From the NCBI GenBank assembly GCA_950097015.1, contig CATNEN010000038.1, positions 23,697,001 through 23,761,000 of the forward strand: a DNA stretch of 64,000 bases, given 5' to 3'. How positions within the stretch are numbered: the stretch's first letter is position 1; each line of letters opens with the position of its first letter. Origin of the DNA: Macrostomum hystrix. Lineage: Eukaryota > Platyhelminthes > Macrostomidae. The translations under genes were made by a program, and so were the position numbers. Below the pieces are notes generated by a model. The model was given only the letters and a program-made list of their open reading frames with translations. It did no database searches and had not been told where the DNA came from. Below, piece after piece: positions 35,004 to 44,765 of the stretch.

Positions 35004-36730
35004 ATGGCATCGGCTCCATCTGAACCAATAGACAGTTTTGAATCGATGGGAATCGTTGAGCCGCTGCTACGCAACATTTACAGCTACGGATTTGCTAAAC
35101 CGTCAAAAATGCAATCTAAAGCTATGCCAAGCTGTCTGAATGGCTGTCACGCATTGGTTCAATCGCCATCTGGTACTGGAAAGATGTCTATGGCTGCTAT
35201 GGTTACTATGCAGTCTGTCTGCGGCTCAGCTAGCTCCAAGTCCGATGATAACTTGTCACGGCCTAATGGACAAGTACAAGCTGTTGTGTTAGCACCGACA
35301 AGAGAAATGTCGTTGGCTGCTCAGTTGGTTTTATCCGCACTTGGTGAAACACTGGGAGTTCGATGCCGCGCCTGCCTTGGAGGTGTGAAGGTACTCAAAA
35401 GGATGTTTCAAATGGCGGGCATCAAATGTGATTCCGGGTTATTAGACCATGATTCATCTTGTGGAATCAAATAACGATTCCAGGTGTGTTATCAGATAAT
35501 GATTCCATGTGTGCTATAATATAATTATCGCAGGTGTGCTATCATAAAATTATTGCAGGTGTGCTATCATATAATTATTGCAGATGTGCTATCAGATAAT
35601 GATTCCAGGTGTGCTATCATATAATTATTTCAGGCGTGCTATCAGATAACTATTGCAGGTGTGCTATCAGATAACTATTGCAGGTGTGCTATCAGATAAT
35701 GATTTCAGGTGTGCTATCAAATAATTATTCCAGGTGTGGTATCATGAAATTAGTCCAGGTGTGCTATCATAACATTATTCCAGGTGCTATCAGATAATGA
35801 TTCCAGGTGTGCTATCAAACAATTATTCCAGGTGTGCCAATAAACATAGGTGTGGTATTATTCGATTTATTCAATGACAGGATAGTAGTTTTTTTTAAGT
35901 AGTTTTTATGAGGGCAGCTAATGAAAAAAGTCTGCACTTTGCTATACGAAATAATTTTCTCTCTATCGCCCTCGCCAAATGATGTTAGACGCAGGAGCTG
36001 AAGTCCCAACTTGAATCTGGTGCAGACATATTGATTGGCACGCCTGGACGCATAGCCGATTTAATAAATCGAGGCTGGCTGATTACAGCTCAAATTCGCT
36101 TGCTAGTGCTCACCGAGGCTGACGATTTGTTGAGAACCGGCTTTAAAGAAAATATTATTCAACTGCGAAATTATTTGCCCAGTAATTTGCAGGTACGTTT
36201 TCGTCTACGATGTGCTTGTTCTCGTAGTTTGAAAAATCTTAATGAGCTATTTAAATTATTATATAACGTTTAGCATAACAGTGATCCATCTAGATCGTAA
36301 GTTAGTCACTGTACACCAGCAGGGAGTCAATGTACATCGTCAGGGGGTCATTGTACATCAGTAGTAGGCCAATGTACATCAGCGGTCAATGTACATCAGT
36401 AGTAGGCCAATGTACATCAGCGGTCAATGTACATCAGTAGTAGGCCAATGTACATCAGTGGTAGGCCAATGTACATCAGCGGTCAATGTACATCAGTAGT
36501 AGGCCAATGTACATCAGCGGTCAATGTACGTCAGTAGGGGGTCGATGTACATAAACGATGTAGGTCGTCTGTTAGTCAATGAAGTTAAATCAATTTTAAC
36601 CCATACAATAAGTTGCCACTCTGTAATGAAATTCTAGATTCTGATATTTTCCGCCACTGGCCCAGCTGAACTGCACCAACTAGTTAGTGAGCTAAACATC
36701 GCTCCGGAACTGCTGCACATATTCAAATAG
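35004..36730 (+). CDS. Truncated eIF4A-like protein (RecA1 domain only, TEAD box)
   Basis: Exons 35004-35390, 35995-36192 and 36638-36730 join in frame to 225 residues. The first RecA domain of an eIF4A-type RNA helicase is clear: FESMG..EPLLRNIYSYGFAKPS, motif I SPSGTGK, Ia PTREM, GG, Ib TPGR, motif III SAT. Motif II reads TEAD, so the first aspartate, which helps hold Mg-ATP in DEAD-box enzymes, is lost, and motif I is followed by Met instead of Thr. A stop follows the SAT exon, so the second RecA domain is absent and helicase activity is not expected. It could be an expressed dominant-interfering fragment or a young pseudogene; coding frames and splice sites are intact, favouring at least past expression. 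Both introns carry minisatellites. Confidence 0.72.
35460..35840. repeat. Minisatellite, 25-bp unit, helicase-like intron 1
   Basis: About 15 copies of a 25-bp unit with AGGTGTGCTATCATATAATT and ATTGC or ATTCC. Confidence 0.9.
36300..36555. repeat. Short repeat, ~18-20 bp, helicase-like intron 2
   Basis: Alternating AATGTACATCAGTAGTAGGCC-like (shortened here) and GGTCAATGTACATCAGC words, about 13 in all. Confidence 0.88.
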
Positions 36731-36739
36731 CCTAGCATC

Positions 36740-36870
36740 ATTCTTCGCTCAGCCTAAAGTTGGACAATTCTACGAGCTACGTCAATCTTTTTCGACCTGG
36801 TGGATTATCTTTGCTACTTTATTGGACTCCAGATTGTGGTATTTTTGGCACCAAAGGACACAACAATCGT
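36740..36870 (+). pseudogene. Decayed remnant of an eIF4A-type second RecA domain
   Basis: Just after the helicase-like stop, one frame reads VGQFYELRQSF and, after a shift of one frame, LVDYLCYFIGLQIVVFLAP. These resemble the QFYxxV...KLDTLCDLY...QAVIF stretch that begins RecA2 in eIF4A. No intact frame covers it. Weak but positioned where RecA2 should be; an alignment would decide. Confidence 0.45.
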
Positions 36871-37054
36871 TATAAACTACACTATAGTTCTTCACAGAAA
36901 CTATATCTATATACTAAAAATGAAAACTATCTATATATATATATATCTATGTAGATTTCTAAAATTGTTATCTTGGTCCATTGAAAAATGGTATTCCAAT
37001 TTCAAGAAAACTCTCAATCGATTTGTAGGAATTTAGTAAGACGAATGTGACTTT

Positions 37055-37340
37055 AGACATGCAGCGAGCGAGGAGGCAAGTCTGACCGTTCCGCTGACTC
37101 CTGAGCACACACGCACTGATACCGTACGCAGGCACACGCTCACACTTGTGTGTACATCTGCCCTGACTTTCTCATCTTCAGGCAGTGTACACTCTCACTG
37201 TGCCTTGGAGGTTGGTCCTCAAGGGCGTCAATTGCACAACAAGCCTCCAAGCCTTCTCTCCGCGGCTGCGCCTCAAAATGAATGTGGCCTCGCCGTGGAA
37301 TCGAGCAAACGGGTTAGACCGCTTTGCCACTCACTCACCT
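37055..37340 (-). mobile_element. tRNA-derived SINE (family A)
   Basis: Longest family A copy. Shares AGGCAGTGTACACTCTCACT, CTTCTCTCCGCGGCTGCGCC and AATGAATGTGGCCTCGCC with 29135-29435. The minus-strand head is damaged (GTGGCAAAGCGGTCTAACCC). Confidence 0.75.
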
Positions 37341-37799
37341 ACTGATTTTTATAAGCATCTCAATCAAATTCTTGGAAATTCTTCATTGATTCAATAAACA
37401 TTTTACCCTTTTCTAAAAAAGTTTGTAAGTGTAGTATGTACGGGTAATTATTTTACCGTTTGTAATCTCTCAGAAACATTTTTATGAAATTGTGTAAACA
37501 ATATATTTTTAATCCGTTTTTAAGAGCATTATGTACCGAGTTATCGATTTATCGAAATTCACTCTTTTTTCTTAAATTACGGGCAAAATGTCTATTTTAT
37601 CTGGCTTGTAATGAGTTATTGAAGGCTGTGATAACTAATGCTTTTCCGCAAATGAACTGTGATACATTTTCTGTTATATACAAGCCTATCTACGAGAGTG
37701 CATTGAACAGTCCCTTAATATGTTTGAGCACATGAGCAGTATTCTTTTTCTTATTTTCCTTTAGGGAGTTTGCAGTGAAGTGGATTATCGTAGGACTAG

Positions 37800-38508
37800 T
37801 ATAGCTTTTGCCATTCAATCTCAGTGTTTTGTCATTCATACTCAGCCCCCATAGAATTAATCCAGCCAGTTGGCGCCGTTTGGCCCATAGACTATCGCTC
37901 TGTGCCATTCAATCTCGGGTTTTGTCATTCAAACTCAGGCTTTAATGTGGAGAAGGAATGTGGATAAGGAATGAACAGGTTATTATTCCTCAGCTCGGCT
38001 CATGTAACACAGGACCGAAAACAGACTTGTTAAATTTGTTAAACATAATGCAGTTCATACACATTACAAGTCAAACACCTCTAGCATCATGGTGAGGAAC
38101 ATACGGATTTTAGCGGAATTGTTAATGTCTTGGATCAGAATAGTGACTCAGAGAAAAGGAATTTGCATAATGCACCGTGGAAACAGTCGGCTGCAGGCAA
38201 TCTTCCAGTTCAGAGGCGTCAGTGTCCAGTGCAACGTGGCCAGGCGCTCCATGTAAGCATATGGCCCATGTAAGTTGGGCCATGTAAGCAAATGCTATAG
38301 AAGAAATTTGTAATTTCGTTGTCTTTGGGAGGACTGCGTTTGAGAGACCGAGCTTATAAAGCCTGCGTTTGAATAACAAAACCCGAGATTGAATGGCACA
38401 GAGCGATAGTCTATGGGCCAAACCGCGCCAACCGGCTGGATTAATTCTATGGGGGCTGAGTACGTAGTATTAATGACAAAACACTGAGATTGAATGGCAA
38501 AAGCTATA
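37800..38508. mobile_element. Non-autonomous DNA element with ~145-bp terminal inverted repeats
   Basis: The left arm 37800-37943 (from TATAGCTTTTGCCATTC through TTGGCCCATAGACTATCGC-like sequence) is matched in reverse complement by 38361-38508. Arms differ by few bases and small indels. The central 415 bp has no transposase frame. Long-TIR MITE or foldback-type element is the best reading. It ends 84 bp before the TEX10-like ATG and about 55 bp before its putative acceptor, so it must be part of that gene's promoter region. Confidence 0.82.
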
Positions 38509-38592
38509 GCAGTTTATAAAAAAACTAATTATATACCAGTATTTCGCCGATTCACTTTCCAGTTGCCTCGCATTTGAATTTAGCCAAGCGTC

Positions 38593-41500
38593 ATGGTCAA
38601 GCATCACAAAAAGAAGGAGAAGAATGCTGATTTTGTTAAAGTGCGTCTAAAAGTTGGCAGAAAATTGCCGAAATGTTTAAACGAAACTAAAATCAGTTTG
38701 GCGACAGGTAAAATTGTTATTCGCGGCCAGGAGTCAAGCACCGCCACGACTTCGGTTGTCTCAGATGTTGTCGACTCTCTGATTACACAACCGCCGCAAT
38801 GGTCGGTTGGTCAGGCCCTGTTAAAAAAGTTGCGAGCTAGCCAAATGGACGAGAGATTAACAGCTGCCAATAAGCTTGTCAGGTTAGTGTACGATGGATA
38901 CTAGGTCTTTGTTTGAAGTAAGCCTAGTAATGATTGGGTAGGTTTGGGAAGGATTGTGAAGGTTTGGAAAGAATTGGGTGGGTTTGGGAAAGATTGGGTA
39001 GGTTTGGGAAAGATCGGGTAGGTTTGGGAAAGATTGGGTAAGCTGCATGTTGATTGGGTGTACTACCAATTAATTTGATAGGTTGCATTAGGATTGGGTA
39101 GGGTGGTAAAATGTAGGAGTGGTTTTAGATATATTTAGTAAATTTTGAAGTAATAAATGTTAATTGTTTTCTTACAAATTCACGGCAGGTGGCTATCAGA
39201 CTTGGCCAGCAGTCAGCAGCAGCAGCAGCAGCATCGAACAGTGCCATTCGCTGTGCAGGAACTAACCGAATACTTGGCTCCCTGTCTGCGCGATCCAACC
39301 AGCCCACAGTTGCGCTCCTCTGCTCGCAAAATATTCTCCGGCCTTCTCACCTGCGGCGCAGCCAATCAGCCGGTGTGCCGGCCAGCACTGTTTCAAGCTC
39401 TGCGCACCTGCTGGTCGCACCCGGACGAGGCTATACAATCTGAAGCTGTGCCAATGCTGGAGTCACTGCTGGACTTGGCACCTATTGTACTATTGGAGAG
39501 GACCAATGAGCTGCGAGCTATGCTCAATCGCAGCTTGAAGAGGCGCTTGATTGCTGCCGCGTCATCTAATTCGTCTGCGGCGGCTTCGTCAGCGACTATT
39601 GCTCTGCGCAGCCGAGATCAGCTGATGTCTCTAGCCGGCTGTGTGGCCAGATTTGCCGACTTATTAGCTGATAAATATGGCGGTGAGGCGTTCGGTTCTC
39701 AGATTTTTTAAAGCTGCCTTTTAGTGCTAGTTTGAACTTAGTTAACTTATAATATAACCTGTGTAGGATTACTTAACATTTTTAATTAGCAGGTAGATAA
39801 CTAATTTGTGTAGGATATCTATATGATTCAAAATCTCACCCTGGGTCAGAGATGACTCAAAATCCCACTCTGGGTCAGAGAAATGACTCAAAATCTCACA
39901 GTAGGTCAGAGAGATGACTCAAAATCTCACCGTAGGTCAGAGAGATGACTCAAAATCTCACCGTAGGTCAGAGAGATGACTCAAAATCTCACCGTAGGTC
40001 CGAGAGATGACTCAAAATCTCACCGTAGGTCAGAGAGATGACTCAAAATCTCACCGTAGGTCCGAGAGATGACTCAAAATCTCACCGTAGGTCCGAGAGA
40101 TGACTCAAAATCTCACCGTAGGTCAGAGAGATGACTCAAAATCTCACCGTAGGTCCGAGAGATTACTCATAATCTCACCGTAGGTCAGAGAGATGACTCA
40201 AAATGTCACGCTACGTCATACTCTGCATCGTCATAAGATAAAATAAATTGAGCCAATCAAACCACAATAGGCCCCAGTGGAGCTCACAGTTTAATCGACC
40301 ATGAGCAGCAGACTGCAAGTCAGCAAATCTCCGACAATTTCGATCTGAACGAAGCCTCCTGGTCCAGCTATCAGTTGTCCTGGCGCATCGATTTCGCCGC
40401 ATTAGCCGGCGGCGACGCGGCAGATTTTGTCGTCAGCTCGTCGTCGACAGTCGACAATAACGCCGTGGACAATATCGACAATCTAGACGTTGATAAAAAT
40501 ATGGAATTAGAGGACGAATTAGTTGAGGCAGACAGTTTCGAAAGAAATTTCGCCAATCTAATTAAAGAATTGTTTCCCGGCGAATTCTCCGGTCGAGTTG
40601 GTGGCGTCAGCGGTCACGCCGAGTTTCTCACACTCCTGCGCTGTCTCAGGAGCCTCCTGGCTTTGCACTTTGCGCGCTGCAGCGCTGCCTTTTCTGACTG
40701 CAGCGACCGGCTCTGGTGGCATTGCGACTGCTTCTCTGCCGGATTGGGCGCCGGTGGGTTCGCCTAACTCAGTCTAGCTTGAGAAGTAGAGTGCGGTAGA
40801 TTGATCAGTAGCTTGAGAAGTAGAGTGCGCTAGATTGATCAGTAGCTTGAGAAGTAGAGTGCGCTAGATTGATCAGTAGCTTAAGAAGTAGAGCTTGATA
40901 GAAAGATAAGTAGGTTGAGAAGTAGTGTGGTAGGTTAATTAGCTTGAGAAGTAGTGTGTTGTAGACTTATCAATAGCTTGAGAAGTAGAGTGTTGTAGAT
41001 TGATCAGTAGCTTGTGAAATAGAGTGTTGTAGATTGATCAGTAGCTTGAGAAGTAGAGTGTGGTAGATTGATCAGTAGCTTGAGAAGTAGAGTGTGGTAG
41101 ATTGATCAGTAGCTTGTGAAATAGAGTGTTGTGGATGAATCAATAGCTTGAGAAGTAGAGTGTTGTAGATTGATCAGTAGCTTGAGAAGTAGAGTGTTGT
41201 AGATTGATCAGTAGCTTGAGAAGTAGAGTGTTGTAGATTGATCAGTAGCTTGAGAAGTAGAGTGTTGTAGATTGATCAGTAGCTTGAGAAGTAGAGTGTG
41301 GTAGATTGATCAGTAGCTTGAGAAGTAGAGTGTGGTAGATTGATCAGTAGCTTGTGAAATAGAGTGTTGTGGATGAATCAATAGCTTGAGAAGTAGAGTG
41401 TTGTAGATTGATCAGTAGCTTGAGAAGTAGAGTGTGGTAGATTGATCAGTAGCTTGTGAAATAGAGTGTTGTGGATGAATCAATAGCTTGAGAAGTAGAG

Positions 41501-42787
41501 TGTGGTAGATTGATCAGTAGCTTGAGAAGTAGAGTGTTGTAGACTTATCAATAGCTTGAGAAGTAGAGTGTTGTAGATTGATCAGTAGCTTGTGAAATAG
41601 AGTGTTGTAGATTGATCAGTAGCTTGTGAAATAGAGTGTTGTGGATGAATCAGTAGCTTGAGAAGTAGAGTGTGGTAGATTGATCAATCGCTTGAAAAGT
41701 AGAGTGTTGTAGATTGATCAGTAGCTTGAGAAGTAGAGTGTTGTGGATTTATCAATGGCTTGAGAATATTATGTTGTTAGCCACTTTTCTTTAGACGTGG
41801 TAAACGATTGTAGTGTTATAATTCTTCATTCTTTATTGCTTCCTAGATCCGAGCAAAAAGCAGCAGCAGCAGCAGCAAAGGTTATTGCAGAGACACCATC
41901 ATCGCAGCAGTTCAACTTGTCAAATCGCGGTGCACGATCTGCTCTCTACTATCCTCTGTCCGCTTTTCCCGCTGTCTGTGACGCCAAACAGTCCTTCAGC
42001 AGCAGCAGCAGCAGCAGCGGGCGCCAGCCAGTCAGCCAAGAAGAAGCAGAAACAGCAACGTTACCGGCCAGGCGGCGGCAAGGACACACTGAGAGACGCC
42101 TCCAGCAAAGCCTTGGAGTTGAACAATCTGATTGTTGAATGCGCCCTATTAGCTGGGCCAAGGCTTCAGTCTGCGGCATCTGCATCTTCAACGGGCCTCA
42201 TGGATTCATTCGCAATCAATGTTTATCAATTCTTAGCCGATCGATACGCTAAGAAATTGACTTTTAAAATTAGTCCAATGGAGGCTAACTATTGGCTGTC
42301 AGCCAGCTGTCGGCTGATCTTCTCGCAGCAGCAGCAGCAGCAGCAGCAGCCGAGTTTGGCTACCAATCCATTGGCTCGCCTATTTCTAGCATTCTTTGCC
42401 GACAGTCTGCGCAAAAATCGATTTCATCAGCCCGAGCCTGTTGCTAATTTTCTAGTGAATTTGGCAAGGCACTTGCATACTACTACTACCGCAGCTTTCA
42501 GTCCTAGTAGTATGGCTAGCATTTACAACGATAGCCTAGATTTTCTGCCGCAGTACCTGATTGATCAGTTCGATTCAGCGCAGCTTCACCTGCTGCCTTC
42601 CGCTGCAGCTGCTCAGACAGCGGAGCAAAGCACCGCCTGTACAGCAGTGCGCTGTCTGCTCCTGCTGCTGGCCTGCGAGTTTCCCGGCGCCAGATCTGCC
42701 GCGACTGCTGCCTGCGACCGCCTGATTCGCTACTGTCCTGACAGACTGCTCAGGCGCAGTCTCAGTGCGGCCCTCGCGGCCTCTTAA
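38593..42787 (+). CDS. TEX10: TEX10/IPI1-like protein, four exons
   Basis: Exons 38593-38882, 39189-39682, 40271-40753, 41847-42787 join in frame to 735 residues. The N-terminus (KKKEKNADFVKVRLKVGRKL, then a conserved basic/hydrophobic stretch) is the Ipi1/TEX10 signature; these nuclear proteins belong to the Rix1/PELP1-TEX10-WDR18 complex that releases the 60S precursor from the nucleolus. The rest is helical, ARM-like and poorly conserved, with CAG-encoded Gln runs in exon 2 (39214-39231) and exon 4 (near 41864 and 42326-42349), and an Ala run from CAG in another frame near 42000. Shorter than the human protein (about 930). The start has a basic N-terminus, and TTTCCAG at 38562 lies 30 nt upstream. 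Each intron carries a private minisatellite. Family call rests mainly on the first 40 residues. Confidence 0.75.
38915..39075. repeat. Minisatellite, ~20 bp unit, TEX10 intron 1
   Basis: About seven copies of GATTGGGTAGGTTTGGGAA. Confidence 0.85.
39835..40215. repeat. Minisatellite, 31-bp unit, TEX10 intron 2
   Basis: About 12 copies of a 31-bp unit with CTCAAAATCTCACCGTAGG and TCAGAGAGATGA; a TCCGAG variant alternates with TCAGAG. Ends about 55 bp before exon 3. Confidence 0.94.
40770..41770. repeat. Minisatellite, 34-bp unit, TEX10 intron 3
   Basis: About 29 copies of a 34-bp unit with AGCTTGAGAAGTAGAGTG and TGATCAGT. Variants (CTTGTGAAATAG, GGATGAATCAAT) recur in blocks, showing segmental duplication inside the array. 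Starts about 15 bp after the exon 3 donor. Confidence 0.95.
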
Positions 42788-42822
42788 TCTAAATTCTCAA
42801 ATCGTTAACTGTAGCTATCACA

Positions 42823-44010
42823 TTGATAAATGGCGGCTTCCCAGATCCTCAAATCTACAATGGTAGCTTCCGAGATCCTCAAATCGATAATGGTAGCTTC
42901 CGAGATCCTCAAATCGATAATGGTAGCTTCCTAGATCCTCAAGTCGATAATGGTAGCTTCCGAGATCCTCAAATCGATAATGGTAGCTTCCGAGATCCTC
43001 AAATCGATAATGGTAGCTTCCTAGATCCTCAAATCTACAATGGTAGCTTCCTAGATCCTCAAATCTACAATGGTAGCTTCGAAGATCCTCAAATCTACAA
43101 TGGTAGCTTCGAAGATCCTCAAATCTACAATGGTAGCTTCCCAGATCCTCATATCTACAATGGTAGCTTCCGAGATCCTCAAATCTACAATGGTAGCTTC
43201 CTAGATCCTCAAATCTACAATGGTAGCTTCCCAGATCCTCAAATCTACAATGGTAGATTCCGAGATCCTCAAATCTACAATGGAAGCTTCCCAGATCCTC
43301 AAATCTACAAAGGTAGCTTCCGAGATCCTCAAATCTACAATGGTAGCTTCGAAGATCCTCAAATCTACAATGGTAGCTTCCCAGATCCTCATATCTACAA
43401 TGGTAGCTTCCGAGATCCTCAAATCTACAATGGTAGCTTCCGAGATCCTCAAATCTACAATGGTAGCTTCCGAGATCCTCAAATCTACAATGGTAGCTTC
43501 CCAGATCCTCAAATCTACAATGGTAGCTTCCTAGATCCTCAAATCTACAATGGAAGCTTCCCAGATCCTCAAATCTACAATGGTAGATTCCGAGATCCTC
43601 AAATCTACAATGGTAGCTTCCGAGATCCTCAAATCTACAATGGTAGCTTCCGAGATCCTCAAATCTACAATGGTAGCTTCCCAGATCCTCAAATCTACAA
43701 TGGTAGCTTCCCAGATCCTCATATCTACAATGGTAGCTTCCGAGATCCTCAAATCTACAATGGTAGATTCCGAGATCCTCAAATCTACAATGGAAGCTTC
43801 CCAGATCCTCAAATCTACAAAGGTAGCTTCCGAGATCCTCAAATCTACAATGGTAGCTTCCCAGATCCTCAAATCTACAATGGTAGCTTCCCAGATCCTC
43901 AAATCTACAATGGTAGCTTCCCAGATTCTCAAATCTACAATGGTAGCTTCCGAGATCCTCAAATCGATAATGGTAGTTTCCCAGATCCTCAAATCGATAA
44001 TTGTAGTCCT
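42823..44010. repeat. Minisatellite, 30-bp unit, 3' of TEX10
   Basis: About 40 copies in strict 30-bp register, with TGGTAGCTTCCGAGATCC and TCAAATCTACAA. The GTAGCTTCC-GAGATCCTCAA part aligns with the 23-bp family unit of 8690-9910, with 7 bp added. The register keeps a plus-strand frame of 398 residues and a minus-strand frame open (repeat NGSFRDPQIY), but there is no start context or homology. Probably in the 3' UTR or intergenic. Confidence 0.94.
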
Positions 44011-44284
44011 TTTTGTTGAGTTGTTTAACCGTAACTTAAATTCATTTTTTAAACTTCTTTTTGGGTATTTCTGATATTCATGTAACTTCTTTTCTCATTT
44101 ATCTTGCTTTTTTTAATTGTCATCTTTCTGCCTTTGTAATGCAATACTATCAACCGTTAATAAATGAGATAAAAAATGTAACTCTTGTTAAGTCTGAACT
44201 TCTCCTTTCTCTTAACAATGGAACAGAAACAAGAAACAATTATAAAAGTGTTTAACTTAATTTTTTATAAATAAACAGGAGGTC

Positions 44285-44730
44285 GTCATATTTTATAATC
44301 TACACCCCAGCTGGTCCTCAGACTGAATAGAATCTTCATCCCAGCTGGTCCTCAGACAGATTATATTCTTAATCCCATCTGGTCCTCAGACAAATTATAT
44401 TCTTAATCCCAGCTGGTCCTCAGACAGATTATAATCTTCATCCCAACTGATCCTCAGACAGATTATAATCTTCATCCCAACTGGTCCTCAGAGAGATTAT
44501 AATCTTAATCCCACCTGGTCCTCAGAGATATTATAATCTTAATCCCACCTGGTCCTCAGACTGAATAGAATCTTCATCCCAACTGGTCCTAAGAATGATT
44601 ATAATAATAATCCCAACTGGTCCTCAGAGAGATTATAATCTTCATCCCAACTGGTCCTCAGACGGATTATAATCTTCATTCCTGCTGGTCCTCAGATTGA
44701 ATAGAATCTTCGTCTTAGCTGGTCCTCTCT
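44285..44730. repeat. Minisatellite, 34-bp unit, 5' of XPNPEP3
   Basis: About 13 copies of a 34-bp unit with CCCAACTGGTCCTCAGAC and AGATTATAATCTTCAT. The inner ATTATAAT is palindromic. Ends about 35 bp before the XPNPEP3-like start codon. Confidence 0.93.
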
Positions 44731-44765
44731 ACAATTCACAAATCACTGCTTCCAGCCTTGCCAAA

